Positions 11,603-24,595 of a DNA stretch of 64,000 nt are shown here, one piece after another. The notes under the pieces are model-generated. The model had not been told where the DNA came from. It saw only the letters and a list, made by a program, of their open reading frames with translations, and did not search any database. This DNA comes from Dugong dugon (taxonomy: Eukaryota > Chordata > Mammalia > Sirenia > Dugongidae), in NCBI GenBank assembly GCA_030035585.1, contig CM057462.1, positions 143,246,734 through 143,310,733 of the forward strand. Reading direction: 5' to 3'. The position numbers were made by a program, and so were the translations under genes. The first letter of the stretch is position 1; the number at the start of each line of letters is the position of its first letter.

Positions 11603-12018
11603 TGTTATGGATTGAATTAAGCCCCCCCCCCCCAAAAAAAAAATGTGTTGGAATCCTAGCTCCTATACCTGTGGATGTAATCCCATTTGGAATGGGATTT
11701 TCTTTATTATGTTAATGAGGTTATGGCAGTGTAGGGTGTGTCTTAAACTTAATGACTTTTGAGATATAAAAAGAGCAGATTAGACACAGAGAGGAGGAAG
11801 ACTAAATGGGGAAATGATAGATGCCATGTAGAGATCACAAGGAACCGAAAGACACTGGGATTACAGAAGCTAAAATAAGGATCCTCTGCCAGCACCCACA
11901 GAACTGGTACCCTAGATTCAGATATCTAGCCTCCTGAACTGTGAAAAAATACTTTTATAATTTTAAAAACACCCGCTTGTGTTATCTCAGCTACAGAAGC
12001 ACTAAGAAACTAAGGCAG
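11603..12018 (+). mobile_element. Solo LTR, MaLR-type
   Basis: It starts 'tgttatggattgaattaagc', runs through a C/A homopolymer step at 11,622-11,643, and ends near 'gcactaagaaactaaggca'. The conserved block 'ttatgttaatgagg' recurs in the related LTR at 38,204-38,719. No internal retroviral region adjoins it. Confidence 0.55.
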
Positions 12019-12385
12019 ACAATATGTCTCTCAAGGTACCTAAATGACAAATACAACTCATCAGTGTCAGTGTGCATTTGCAGCTGTCAAAATCATGATG
12101 ATTCTACATATTGGCACATGCGTATGACCACTTCATTATGTTTTTTACCATGCTTGAGTCTTGAGTATTTACATATTAAAATACATATTTTTTTTTCTTT
12201 AATCCTTCTGTTATTTGCCTATTAGGATATTATTATTATTTTTAAATTATCTGCGTGGGAAGTTGTTATTATAGTCATAGTATCCATGAATTTAATTTCA
12301 GAGAAATAAAGAGAGAGTTAATATTATTGGCTATATAAAGAAAGGAATTATGTCTGATATGTATAAGAATTATTTCTTTTGATCT

Positions 12386-12775
12386 TTGCAAATGCTTTCT
12401 TCTCTGTATGCAGTGCCTTTCCTATCACCTGTACTATCCCCTACCCCACTCTATTCCATACTCCACGCCTGCTTTCTTGTCCGTTTGCATATATTTATGC
12501 AACTTTTATATAAAAGGTTCTCATCCTTCAAGTGTTCCCTCTGTAAAACCTTTAATAATTTAGTCCATCAGACCCAGGTACTTCTTTTCTTATATTCTCC
12601 TGAATTTATTATATGCTTCAACTGCTGCAGTTATCATACTGTCCTGCGCTAAGAGTCCAGAAGAGCAAGAACCATGCATTTTAGTCATTAATTTTTCCTG
12701 AAGCATCTCCTGCGGTTTTAGCGCTTAGTGATAAGTTAATATTTGTTAAATAAATATTTGATAAATAAAACGTAT
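12386..12775 (+). mobile_element. L2 LINE 3' fragment
   Basis: Diverged text in the order typical of L2 3' ends: 'tcaagtgttccctctgtaaa', 'agtccagaagagcaagaacc' (the 'gagggcagggacc' region), and a final 'tttgttaaataaatatttga'. There is no coding capacity. Confidence 0.5.
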
Positions 12776-13140
12776 TAAATAAATTTAATGTAAATTTTAT
12801 CTTTACAGTATTTATTACATGTTATGCAATGTAAATGTCTTAGTTTAGCAAAAAAGTCCAAAATATATTTAAAATATATTTGCTAAACTTGGGTAACAGT
12901 GATAAATAATATCTAGGAATTTAGGATAAAGCAATGTTATACATAAAACCCAACCTTAACCATAGAGTCCTGCTCTTAAATACCTTAATTTTTATGTACT
13001 TTAAGTCTGGGTACATAACAACATTTTATATAAAATAATTATCAAAATAAATAATAACAGGAAAGGTTTGATTTTTGCATATTTATGTAATTTTACAAAT
13101 ATAAGGGCAATGTATACAAAATAAATTTACATATGCAGTA
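12776..13140. other. AT-rich, nothing recognised
   Basis: Low-complexity AT-rich sequence with several short near-palindromic 'aaaatatattt' stretches near 12,857-12,880. Confidence 0.4.
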
Positions 13141-13770
13141 CTATGTCTCACTGTTATGTGGCCTTTCTAGTCATGGTCTTATAACTCCCACTCAAGTGAT
13201 TGGGTAGGACTGTGTGATAGAGTAATTGTGGCCCACCAAAGCGATTGGTCGGTTTTGCCATCCTGCTGGGCTTGAAATGAGCCACCCCAGAGACAGGAAA
13301 GAGGGGATCCTACCACAACCAAGGAAGAACATCTTTGGACCTGGGATTCCTGTGCTGAGAATCTCCTGGAACCAGGAGACCAAGAGAAACACAGCAAGCT
13401 GTTAACCCTGAAGACTGTAATAAGCAGTGACAGAAGAAACCGTCAGGAGACTGTGCAGTGGGCTTCCTGGCCTACAGAACAAGAAAAGTCAGTGCCTGAG
13501 GTGCCTCTGGGGACTTATTGGCAGGCGCTAAAAGAGCTTTGTAACACTTGTCTGAGCAGGGCAGAGTCTGAGGGCCAGGGAGAGGTGTGCCTGCTAGCAC
13601 AGCTGAGAAGAGGCTGTCTTGATGGAAAAACTGTATCTTAAGTGTTCCTGAGCCTGAATTGTAACCTGTTACTTCCCTAATAAACCCCATAATACTGAGT
13701 ATTGTCTGTGAGTTCTGTGTGGCCATTGCAGTGAATTACAGAACCTAGTCGAGAAGTAGCGAGTGCGGCA
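13141..13770 (+). mobile_element. ERVL-type LTR (MLT2-like)
   Basis: The 3' half has 'cctaataaaccccataatac' and 'gtctgtgagttctgtgtggc' followed by 'cattgcagtgaatta', the conserved end of ERVL LTRs. An AATAAA lies at about 13,679-13,684. Frames of 60-84 residues on both strands are composition artefacts. The left end is approximate. Confidence 0.55.
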
Positions 13771-16463
13771 GGAAGGACAGTTGGTGTGAGAATTGATGAA
13801 CATGGCGGAGAGAGGAGGTATGTCTGAACTCTGCCCCATAGGAATCAGCTTTGGGCTGTCGATCTTGATTTTCCTCCCCTCTTGTAAAGTTAGAGGAGGT
13901 CAGATGCTGCCCCCAAGCTGTTTATAACAATATATATATCATCTTTTAAACATGTCCAGCATTTTCTAAACTGACATTCCAACATTGATGATTATACACT
14001 CAGTAGTTTTATTAACACAATTCGAAACCGAGGCACTATCTCTTTCACACCACATTCTTTTCTAAAATACTCTTTACTCTTAAGACTCAGTCTTTATATT
14101 TTAATGTAAATAGTCCTTAATCCTTAAAGATCAGCAATTACAGTGTACGCTGATAAATATCTCACCTTTCACAACCCACATTTTTCTTAGAAAACGAGTA
14201 AATTGTTTAATGAGGAATGATATAACTGATTCTATCATTGTTTCTGCCTTGTAAAGTCAACAGCTTAAGTTGTGTCAGTCCAAGGGCATCTTAATCATTC
14301 TGTGAAAGACAGACGATTGCTTGACCCACCCACCCCAAAACCATTCTTGGTTGCCCTCCCTTTTCTTTCTTTTAATAGCATTAGTTTTCTTTTTTTCCCC
14401 TCTATTCTCTTGGGTAAAAACCTGTAGTTAATATGCAGAGCATTGAGCCTTGTGATCAGTACTTCTGAAAGGTTGTTACCAATGTTCTCTAAGGACCTTA
14501 CAAGTCCTGAATCAGGAGTAAATGCAATCCCATTCAATTATTCTTTGCCCTCAGCCTGGCATCAATGACAAAATTACATACCTACTTCACTGAATATCAG
14601 TGCAACCATTGATATTTCCCTAATATGTTATTTTAAAGCTATTATAATGGCACACACACACAAACACATACATATATGCATATATTGCCTGCAAACATAT
14701 ACACATGTTGATATAGAACACTTAAAACTTTTACACCTATTAAGTTCTGCTAACTTCTTAGCTATACATGTTACTCAATGAGATACTATATTTCATTAAG
14801 CAGCCCTTCTGGAGCTGTCTATCCTTACATTTTTCCTCTAAAGAATTGCAATGCTGATAGCTCTGTAATAAGTGCAAGATGCTTCATATTATTTAAAATA
14901 CTAGCTCAGGGAAGTACAACCTGTTCAAAATCCTCTGCGTCCTACCTAAGTCCTTAATTAGCTTCTTTTTTAAAAGGAACATTAAAAACAGAGAGGAAGG
15001 GTAGAAATACACTGACGGGAAATTTCTAAACTCTTATTAGGAATTTAGAGTTCTTTTTGTTTACAGTAAAATTTCAAGAGTGTTATAAAAGCATGGCTGA
15101 CTTACAAAAAGTAATTCATAGGAGGCTATTTAGAGTTTAAAGACTGAAAAAGAATAAAAAATGCAGAAGTTGTGACTTAAAGACTTGAGAGCCAAAGCAT
15201 AGGATTATGTAGGTTAGATCTGACAAGAAAATAATTTTAAAAAAATTCCTATGTATGCATAAATTTGTAATATTCTTACACTCCCTCCCCCCTGCAAAAG
15301 AAGATTTTATTTTATTTTTTTAATATTGTGGGTTATTTCATATGCTATTTACTCCAATTTGTTTTGGTGTTTTTTGCTAGTATTTAGTAGTTATAGGTAA
15401 AAGCATTTTATAAATATTCTTATGCAAGCTGATAACATTCTGACACTATATTTCATGTTTTGCGATAAATAAATAAATAAATAAGCACTATGATAAATTC
15501 TAAGTACTTCATACAGAGGAAAAACACACTTGAGGGGCAACAAGACAGATTATTAGCTAGGAAAGATCAAAAGGATAACTCAGTATGTAACAGAAACAGT
15601 GCAAGTAACCAGTCATCACACCATAATTAAAGAAAATAAAGCAAATCACCAAGCCATAAAGGAAGAAGGGGTTGAAAACCAATCATTCTTGGCATTGATG
15701 ACTTCTATGATCTCAAAGAGTATAAATCTTGCAAACTGAAAATAAAACTGTAGTTTTTAGTAAGTAAATACTTAGGTGTAAAATTAGGTTTCTTGTTCTT
15801 TGGTTGAACATACAACTTTTTATTTAACAAAAAAATGTAATTTTAACTCATTAAACAAAATACATCATTAAAATTATTTTAATTGGCTAACGGTAGTCCA
15901 AATACAAAGTGAAAAATGCATTGGACAAAATAAAATCTTCAATTGTGAGGCTTTTTAAATTCTATCACTAATTATTCAATATTTAAATTTGGTAGGGTTC
16001 AAATATTATTGTTGTTATTTAAATTTTGGTTTATTCTAACTCTCATTAGCTTCACTTTCTGTATATTAGGGTGTCTTTATTTTTCCATATGTGGACATCC
16101 ACATATCGAAATTGGGGCCACTGATCCTGACTGACTTCACACTTTTGATTTATATACATAAAATATTTTGATGGATAGCTTAACTAATTTATCCAGGCAT
16201 ACTTCTTACATCTAAAGATTTATCTTTCAGGGTCTTACTGGTGATGATTTCATGAAGTTTCTCCTATTACCTTCTTTATCTTTTTGGTTCTAAACCAAAT
16301 ATCGATATAAATTATAACGAATATGCAGTTTTAACAGTGTTTTGTTCCATTGTTCCCTTTTCCACCCTTGTAATTGGTCCATAGGAATCTTTCAAACAGT
16401 GGCAATGCTTTTTTCATCTTTGTAACCCCACAATGTGTCTCAAAGTGTCTTATATGATTTGAA
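13771..16463. other. AT-rich stretch with few recognisable repeats, no gene
   Basis: There is a (ca)n-rich tract at about 14,651-14,675 and a (aaat)n tract at about 15,464-15,484. An 80-residue minus-strand frame at 14,295-14,537 has no recognisable domain. I see no splice-flanked exon that I would defend. Confidence 0.4.
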
Positions 16464-16674
16464 TGTTGTCATTAGTCGTCATGAAGTCAATTTGGACTCA
16501 TGGAGACCCCATGTGTGCAGAGTAGAACTGCTCCACAGAGTTTTCAAGGCTATGTGTGACCTTTTGGAAGCAGATCAACAGGCCTGTCTTCTGAGGCTAT
16601 TCTGGGTGGTTCTAACCGCCAACCTCTTGGCTAGTACTAGTTGAGCACTTAAGCATTTGTGCCACCCAGGGACC
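16464..16674 (-). mobile_element. AfroSINE, minus strand
   Basis: 'gttgtcattagtcgtcatga' begins the element. It continues with 'gcagagtagaactgctccac', 'ggaagcagatcaacaggcct' and ends 'gtgccacccagggacc'. This is the longer AfroSINE form with the 'ggaagcagat' block also present at 32,533 and 33,437. Confidence 0.85.
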
Positions 16675-16677
16675 CTT

Positions 16678-17375
16678 GACTCCTCCCTTTCCCTTACCTC
16701 TTACTTCTCCATTTCTATTGCTATTTCCTTGTCAGTTTGCCTTAATTATTGCAGTAATCTGTTGACTTACTTCCCTGCTTCTAATAACCCCCCTCTGATG
16801 CTTTCTACATGTTGCAACCAGAGTAATCTTTCTAACCTGTACATCTGATCGTCTTTCTCCCCTGCCTGCACTCGTTTTGGATTTCCATTGTCTTTTAAGA
16901 TAAAATACAAAAGGGTCAGCACAATATAAAAGAGCTTTCATGATCTCAAACTTTTACTCTTTCTTCAACTTTGTTTGTAATCTAGCCACACAGATTATTT
17001 TCAGTGCCTAGAATTATTTTAGTCTTCTGGGTCTTTGTGCATGTTTTGTTGTAAATGATAGCTTATACCTTTCTTTTTTTTTTTTTTTTTTAACCATCTG
17101 TGAATTTTTTTTTTTTTTTTTTTTTGAGATTCAACTCAGGTGTCATTTTCTTTGGCAAATTAATTATCTTTCTCCCAATTTCCCTCCTCTTCCAGCTAAC
17201 ACTTCTTTGATTAGGTGTCCTTCTCCTGAGTTCCCAAAGGACTTCTGTTAACTCTTACCTCTCCATATTATAATTCATTGATCTCCATTATTAATCTGTG
17301 AGGTCCTTGATGACATGAAGCCATGCATTATTCTTCTTTATATGTGTTGTTGAATGAATAGAGTAAATATTAGTG
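16678..17375 (+). mobile_element. L2 LINE 3' fragment with poly-T interruption
   Basis: It has a typical L2 order: 'gcaaccagagtaatctttct', 'ctttaagataaaatacaaa', 'tttcatgatctcaaac', 'attcaactcaggtgtcattt' and 'ctccattattaatctgtgag'. Two long T runs at about 17,070-17,091 and 17,107-17,126 interrupt it. It is non-coding. Confidence 0.55.
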
Positions 17376-17920
17376 GCAATTGCTAGTTTTGGTTTTTCCT
17401 TTTATGAATAACATTTGTGAAATTTAATGTGTTTTTGGATTGCTCAAAAGACAAAGCAATAGATTGATGACAATTAAAGTTTTTATGTAATTTTCAAATC
17501 TTAGAAATAATGGTACATTGGACAAAGCATTTTAATGAGGTATTTATAGTCATTATTAATTTTTTAAAACTTTTAACAATGCAATTATTGTGGAAAGCCA
17601 TTATTTTTCTGCATAAAATCCCTTCCTCTAGTAACAGCCTCTGATATGCTCATGGCAATGGTTCCTTCACCACTCTCATCCCAGATCCAGGACAAAGTAT
17701 GCAGCCTATGTCTAGCTAACTTGAATACTGAATCTTCCAGCTGTGGTGACTGGAATGAACATGCTGAATCAAATTCTAGACTTCATATATAATCATCAAG
17801 GCTAACAGCAACAGAAGGAACTTTTTCACTAGTCTGCAATCTATATAGTCCTAGTAGTCTCACTAGTGAATATATTTGCCAAAACGGAGCAAACCTGCCA
17901 AGAGAACAAAATTTCTCAAG
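17376..17920. other. No gene recognised
   Basis: AT-rich sequence. The stretch 17,620-17,880 is of more even composition, but I could not place it in a family. Confidence 0.4.
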
Positions 17921-18391
17921 AAGGCAATTGAAAACACCATGGCTTGGGCCAGACGCACCTTAGTCTTCAAAGTGACGTCTTTGCTTTTCAACACTTTAAA
18001 GAGGTCTTTTGCAGCAGATTTGCCCAGTGGAATACCTTGTTTGATTTCTTCACTGCTGCTTCCGTGGGTGTTGACTGTGGATCCAAGTAAAATGAAATCC
18101 TTGACAACTTCAATCTTTTCCCCATTTATCAGGATGTTGTTTATTGGTCCAGTTGTAAGGATTTTTGTTTGTTTATGTTGAGATGTAATCCATCCTAAAA
18201 GCTATGGTCTTTGATCTTCACCAGTAAGTGCTTCAAGTCCTCTTCACTTTCAGCAAGGAAACTTGTGTCATCTATGTAATGCAGGTTGTTAATGAGTCTT
18301 CCTCCAATCCTGATGCCCTATTCCTCTTCGCATAGTCCAGCTTCTTGGATTATTTGCTAAGTATACAGATTGAATAGATATGGTGAAAGAT
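17921..18391 (-). mobile_element. RTE-clade LINE, internal fragment
   Basis: Reverse complement of the RTE RT C-terminal region: 'aaaacaccatggcttgggcc', 'cttcactgctgcttccgtgg' and 'ccaatcctgatgccctattc'. It lacks the 3' end of the element. Its content overlaps the neighbouring copy at 18,697-19,229, so the two are separate insertions. Confidence 0.8.
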
Positions 18392-18696
18392 ACTTCAAAG
18401 AAAAGACCAAAATGAATGTCAGAAAAGACTCTGAAACTTGCTCTTGAACATTGAGTAGCTAAAGTGAAAGGAAGAAATGATGCAGCAACCTAGAGCAACA
18501 AAATGCTATTTATTCAGAGGCACAGGAATTACCATTAATTCTCAGCTCTTTATATCTCAAAGTACTTAGGGAGTCTTGCAGGAGGCGGTATAAAAAAAAA
18601 ATATGAAGAAGATGAAGGTAGAAAAATTAACAGTCATTGTAACTAGGCCCCAGGATTTTGAGAGTGGCAACTAGACTCAATTTATAGCTTAATAAA
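18392..18696. other. No gene recognised
   Basis: Short unassigned spacer between two RTE fragments, with an A-run at 18,592-18,602. Confidence 0.4.
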
Positions 18697-19229
18697 TTGT
18701 TGTTGTTAAGTGCCGTCAAGTCGCTTCCGACTCATAGCCACCACATGCACAACAACAGAACTAAACACTGCCCTCTCCTGCTCCATCCTCACAATCATTG
18801 CTGTTTGAGCCCGTTGTTGCAGCCACTATGTCAATCCATCTCCTGAAAGATCTTTCTCTTTTTCCCCGATTCTCTACTTTACCGAGCATGATGTCCTTCT
18901 CCAGGGACTGATTCATCCAGATAACATGTCCAAAGAACCTGAGATGAAGTCTCACCATCCTTGCTTCTAAGGAGCATTCTGGCTGTACTTCTTCCAAGGC
19001 AGATTTGTTCATTCTTCTGGCAGTCCATGGTATATTCAATATTATTTTCCAGCACCATAATTCAAAGGGATCCATCGTTCTTCAGTTTTCCTTACTCATT
19101 GTCCAGCTTTCACATGCATGTGAGGCAACTGAAAACACCATGGCTTGGGTCAGGCGCACCTTACGCTTCAGGGTGACATTTTTGCTTTTAACATTTTAAA
19201 GAGAACTTTGGCAGCAGATTTCCCAATTT
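18697..19229 (-). mobile_element. RTE-clade LINE 3' end, abutting an L1
   Basis: It begins with the (GTT)n end and 'tgccgtcaagtcgcttccga'. The minus frame at 18,761-19,075 encodes 'ILNIPWTARRMNKSALEE' and 'LHLRFFGHVIWMNQSLEK'. The RTE text stops at about 19,229, where the poly-T of the minus-strand L1 starts. No continuation is visible beyond that L1, so this copy is either 5'-truncated there or lost sequence. Confidence 0.8.
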
Positions 19230-19242
19230 TGATTTTTTTTTA

Positions 19243-20404
19243 ATTTCTTTTTTTTATTGTACTACAGGTGAAGGTTTACAGAACAAATAGTGTCTCATTA
19301 AACAGTAGTACACATATTGTTTTATGACATTTGTTAACAACCCCACGACATGTCAACCCTCTCCCTTCAGGACCTTTTTTTTTTTTTTTTGGTGAAAATA
19401 TACATAGCCAAAGATACACCATTTCAAAAATTTCTACATGCACAGTTCAGTGACATCGACTATGCTCTTCCAGTTGTGCTGCTATTTTCACTTTAGATGA
19501 AGGTTTACAGAACAAAATAGTTTCTCATTAAACAGTTAATACACATGTTGCCCTATGACAATTTTTAACAAACCCACTACAGGTTAGCACTGTCCTTACT
19601 CAACCTTGGGTTCCTATCACCAGCTTTCCTGTCCCCTTATGCCTTTTAGTCCTTGTCCCTGGACTGTTGTGCCTCATTAGTCCCGTTTTGTTTTATGGGA
19701 CTGTCCAATCCCCAGCTGAACTGTGAACCTCAGAAGTGACTTCACCACTGAACTAAAAGGGTTTCTGGGGGCCATACTCTCCGGGTTTCTCCAGTGTCTT
19801 TCAGGCCAGTAAATCTGGTCTTTTGTGTGTGTGTATTTTATATCCTTCTTCAGCTCTGTCCAGAACCCTCTGTTGTGATCCTGGTCAAAGCAGTCAGTGG
19901 TGGTAGCCAGGCACCGGCTGTACTGGACTCAGTCTGGTGGAGGCCTTGGTAGCTATGGTCCATTAGTCCTTTGGACTAATCTTTTCCTTGAATCCCCTCT
20001 CTTCATTCTCCCTTTGCTCCTGAAGGGATGAGACCAGTGGAGTACCTTAGGTGGCCGCTCACAGGCTTTTAAGACCCCAGATGCTACTCACCAAGGTAGA
20101 ATGTAGAACATTGTCTTTATAAACTGTGTTATGCCAATTGAGCTAGATGTTCCCCAACACCATTGTCCCCACAGCCCTCCGCCCAGCAATTCAGTCCCTC
20201 AGGGAGTTTGGATGTGTCTATGGAGCTTCCATGACCTTTCCTTGTACAAGTTGTGCTGGTTTCCCCAGTATTATGTACTGTCTCACCCTTCAACAGGGAT
20301 ACAACTTAACTATTGCCTATTTAGTATTCCCACCCCCGACCCCTACCATCCCTGGTAACCAGCAAAAATTGTTATTTTTTGTGTGTAAACTTTTTCACGG
20401 GTTT
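19243..20404 (-). other. 3' UTR of the minus-strand L1
   Basis: The sequence runs from after the ORF2 stop to the poly-T. It includes an internal T-run (A-run on the L1 strand) at about 19,377-19,392, then the terminal module shared with positions 1-290. The plus-strand L1 at 52,750 stops at the equivalent of the internal A-run and lacks the terminal module. A 5-prime-truncated copy of this UTR occurs at 29,590-30,360. Confidence 0.7.
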
Positions 20405-23400
20405 TTACAGTAGAGGTCTCATACAATATTTATCCTTTTGTGATTGATTTATTTCACTCAGCATAATGTCCTCCAGTTTCATCCATGTTATGAGATGCTT
20501 CACAGATTTATTGTTGTTCTTTATCGTTGCATAGTACTCCATCGTGTGTATGTACCATAGTTTGTTTATCCATTCATCTGTTGATGGGCATCTAGGTTGT
20601 TTCCATCATTTTGCTATTGTGAACAATGCTGCCATGAACACAGGTGTGAATATGTCTATTTGAGTGATGACTCTTATTTCTCTAGGATATATTCCTAGGA
20701 GTGGGATTGCTGGATCGTATGGTATGTCTATTTCTAGCTTTCTAAGGAATCGCCATATCATTTTCCAAAATGGTTGTATCATTTTGCATTCCCACCAGCA
20801 GTGCATAAGAGTTCCCATCTCCCCGCAGCACCCCCAACATTTGTTATTTTCAGTGTTTTTGATTCATGCTGGTAATGCTGGGGTGAGATGGTATCTCATT
20901 GTGGTTTTAATTGGCATTTCTCTAATGGCTAGTGATTGCGAGCATTTCCACATGTGTCTCTTGGCTGCTTGAATGTCTTCTTTGGTGAAGTGTCTGTTCA
21001 TTTCCTTTGCGCGTTGTTTAATAGGATTATTTGTCTTTTTGTTGTAGAGGTTTTGGATTTGCTTGTAGGTTATGGAGGTTAGACCTTTGTCTGACTTGTA
21101 TTGTCCAAAAATTTTTTCCCAGTCTGTAGGTTCTCGTTTTACTCTTTTTGTGAAGTCTTTTGAAGAGCATAGGTGTTTGATTTTTAGAAGATCCTGCTTG
21201 TCTAGCTTATCTTCTGGGGTTTGTGTGTTGATGGTTATGGTTTATATTCTGGTAATGCTGTGTATTAGAGCCTGTAGCGTTCGTCTTATTTTTTCTTCTG
21301 TGAACTTTATAGTTTTTGGCTTTATATATAGGTTTTTGATCCATTTTGAATTAGTTTTTGAATATGGCATGAGGTATGGATCCTGTTTCATTTTTTTGCT
21401 GATGGATATCCAGTTTTTCCAGCACCGTTTGTTAGAAAGACTGTCTTTTCCCCATTTAATGGACTTTGGGCCCTTGTCAAAGATCAGGTGACTGTAGGTG
21501 GATTGATTTACTTCTGGGTTCTCAATTCTGTTTCATTGGTCAATGTACCCATCATTATACCAGTACCAGGCTGCTTTGACTACCATAACTGTGTAATAGG
21601 TTCTTAGGTCAGGTAGTGTGAGTCCTCCAACTTTCTTCTTCTTCTTCAGTAGTGCTTTACTTATTCGGGGCTTCTTCCCTTTCCATATAAAGTTAATGAT
21701 TAGTTTTTCCATCTTTTTTAAGAATGTTGTTGGTATTTGGATTGGGATTGTGTTGTATTTGTAAATTGCTTTGGGTAGAATTGTCATTTTCACAATGTTC
21801 CGTCTACCTATCCATGAGGATGGGATGTTTTTCCATTTATGTAGATCCCTTTGGGTTTCTTGCAGTAGTGTTTTGTAGTTTTCTTTGTATAGGTCTTTTA
21901 CATCCCTGGTTAGATTTATTCCTATGTATTTTATTTTTTTAGGGCTATTACAAATGGTACTGTTTTCCTGGTTTCCTTTTCATAGTTCTGTTTATTGGTG
22001 TATGGGAATCCAACTGATTTTTGTATGTTTATCTCATATCCTGCTACACTTCTGAATCTTTCTACTAGTTCCAGTAGATTTCTCATGGAGTCTTTAGGGT
22101 TTTCTATGTATAGTATCATATCTTCCACAAACAGGGACAGTTTAACTTCTTCATTGCCAATTTGGATGCCCTTTATTTCTTTTTCTTTCCATATTGCTCT
22201 AGCTAGAACTTCCAGTACAATGTTAAATATTAGTGGTGATAAAGGGCATCTTTGTCTTGTTCTTTTTCTCAAGGGGAATGTTTTCAGCCTCTCTCCATTA
22301 AGAATGAAGTTGGCCATTGGTTTTGCATAGATGCCCTTTATTATGTTGAGAAATTTCCCTTCTATACCTATTTTTTGAGAGTTTTTATCAGGAATGGGAG
22401 TTGGACTTTGTCAAATGCCTTTTCTGTATCAATTGAGATGATAATGTAATTCTTTTCTTTTCTTTATGTGGTGGATTACATTGATTGATTTTCTATTGAG
22501 GAACCATCCTTGCATACCTGGTATGAATCCTACTTGGTTGTGGTGTATTATTTTTTTGATATGATGCTGAATTCTCTTGACTAGAATTTTGTTGAGAATT
22601 TTTGCATCTATATTCATCAGAGATATTGGTATGTAATTTTCTTTTTTTATGGCATCTTTGCTTGGTTTTGGTATCAGCATTATGCTGGCTTCCTAGAATG
22701 AATTTGGAAGGGTTGCTTCGTTTTCTATGCTCTGAAATAGCTGGGTAGTACCCTTCTCTGAACGTTTTCTAGAATTCTCCATTGAAGCCATCTAGGCCAG
22801 GGTTTTTTTTTTGTTGTTGTTGTTGGGAGTTGTTTTTATTACCTATTCAATCTCTTCTCTTGATATGGGTCTGTTCAGATTTTCAACATCACTTTGTTGT
22901 AGTTTGGGTAGGTAGTGTGTTTCTAGAAATTTATCCATTTCCTCTAGGTTTTCAAATTTGTTGGAGTATACTTTTTCATAATATTCTGTTATGATCCTTT
23001 TTATTTCAGTTGGGTCTGTTGTAATGTTCCCCATTTCATTTCTTCTTTGGCTTATTTGTGTTCTCTCCTGTTTTTCTTTTGTCAGTCTGGCCAGTGGTTT
23101 GTCGATTTTGTTGATTCTTTCAAAGAACCAACTTTTGGTTTTGTTGATTCTTTCTATTGTTTTTCTATTCTCTATTTCATTTATTTCTACTCTGATCTTT
23201 ATTATTTCCTTTCTTCTGGTGGCTGTGGGCTTTTTTTGCTGTTCTCTTTCTATTTATTTGAGTTGTATAGTTAATGTGTTGATTTTGTCCCTTTCTTCTT
23301 TTTTGATGTGTGCATCTATTGCTATAAATTGTCCTCTGAGGACTGCCTTTGCTGTGTCCCAAATGTTGTGGCATGATATGTTTTCATTCTCGTGTGATTC

Positions 23401-24196
23401 TATGAATTTTTTGATTCCATCTCTGATTTCTTCTATTGCCCAGTGGTGTGTAAGCGGAGTGTTATTCAATTTCCAAGTAATTGTTTTCTTTTCCTTGCTC
23501 TTTCTGTTGTTAATTTCCACCTTGTTGGCATTGTGGTCAGAGAAGAAACTTTGCATTATCTCAACGTTTTGTATCTTGTTGAGGATTGCTCTGTGGCCTA
23601 AGACGTGGTCTATTCTGGAGAACATTCCATGTGCATTGGAAAAGAATGTGTACTTTTCAGTTGTTGGATATAGTGTTCTATATATGTCTATGAGGTGAAG
23701 TTGGCTGATTGTGCCCTTTAGGTCTTCTGTATCTTTGCTGAGTTTCTTCCTAGTTGTTCTGTCCTTTACTAAGAGTGGTGTGTTGAAGTCTCCTACTGTT
23801 ATTGTGGAACTTTCAATGTCTCTTTTCAGTGTTAGAGTTTGTTTTATGTATTTTGGAGCCCTGTCATTAGGTGCATAGATGTTTATTATGGTTATATCTT
23901 CATGACGGATAGTCCCCTTAATCATTATATAGTGTCCTTCTTTGCTTTTTATTGTAGATTTGTTTTAATGTCTATTTTATCTGAGATTAGAATTGCCACT
24001 CCCACTCTTTTTTGGTAGTTGTTAGCTTGATATATTTTTTTCCAACCTGATTTTATAATAAATTCACATCTTTGTTTGTAAGGTGTGTCTCTTATAGACA
24101 TCATATTTATGGATTTTGTTTTCTTATCCATTCTGTCACTCTCCATCTCTTCATGGGTGCATTGAGTCCATTTACATTCCGTGTAATTATTGATAT
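20405..24196 (-). pseudogene. L1 ORF2 remnant (endonuclease, RT, C-terminal domain)
   Basis: In an intact L1 this ORF makes the endonuclease and reverse transcriptase that carry out target-primed reverse transcription. Here the product is broken into frames at 23,254-23,925, 22,843-23,034, 22,429-22,680, 21,931-22,317, 21,533-21,793 and 20,606-20,818, among others. The EN motifs 'IINIYAPND', 'VGDFNTPL', 'SRIDHVLGH' and 'FSDHNANKVEI' are present. The RT shows '[15 protein letters not shown]'. The active-site box reads FVED instead of FADD (altered codons at 22,123-22,128), so one catalytic Asp is Glu. The C-terminal 'CWWECKMIQPFWKMIWRFL' zinc-knuckle region remains. The stop is at 20,405-20,407. 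The true N-terminus is fused to ORF1 (see finding). It is not functional. Confidence 0.85.
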
Positions 24197-24595
24197 TGTT
24201 TTCCTGAAACAGAGTTGTATCGAAGTGTTTGTCTTCAGTTCCACTTATCCTGTCTTCCACGGTTTCAGATCTACTTCTCAGCCCTTCTATGACATCATCC
24301 ATTTCTGAAATCTTGTTGTTTATCTTTTGGATTTCTAATTGTTGTTTTTGTATAATTTCGAGTTGTGAATTTATTTTGGCATTTTGTTCCTGCATCATCT
24401 TCTGAATTCTTCCAATTTTTTGTCTGTATTTTCCATAAATTTGTCTATTTTTTCCTCATGTTTGTCAGCTTTTTGCCTCAGTTCTTGGAAAATTCCGAGT
24501 ATTAGTGATTTGAGTTCCCTATCAGGTACTTCTAGTGCATTTTTTTCCACAGGAGAGTTATCTGGTGTTTTAATTTGGACACCTATTGCAGCGAT
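24197..24595 (-). pseudogene. L1 ORF1 stub, N-terminal and coiled-coil part
   Basis: ORF1 encodes the trimeric RNA-binding chaperone of the L1 particle. Only the N-terminal part remains: the start-codon position (24,593-24,595) reads ATC rather than ATG, and a coiled-coil-like segment follows ('QEQNAKINSQLEIIQKQQLE'). At about 24,197 the text switches in frame into ORF2, giving a 149-residue frame at 23,949-24,398 that is half ORF1 and half endonuclease. The RRM and C-terminal domains are gone. Codon 27, a stop in the plus-strand copy, is open here. Confidence 0.8.

Noticed and set aside
16464..16674. tRNA gene in the AfroSINE copies
   Set aside because: The A/B-box-like parts belong to tRNA-derived SINEs. 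No copy keeps a full cloverleaf.
22991..23698. 235-codon plus-strand hydrophobic frame as a membrane protein
   Set aside because: It is the reverse complement of L1 ORF2 on the minus strand. A-rich coding DNA read backwards gives Phe/Leu/Ile/Ser-rich pseudo-membrane proteins.
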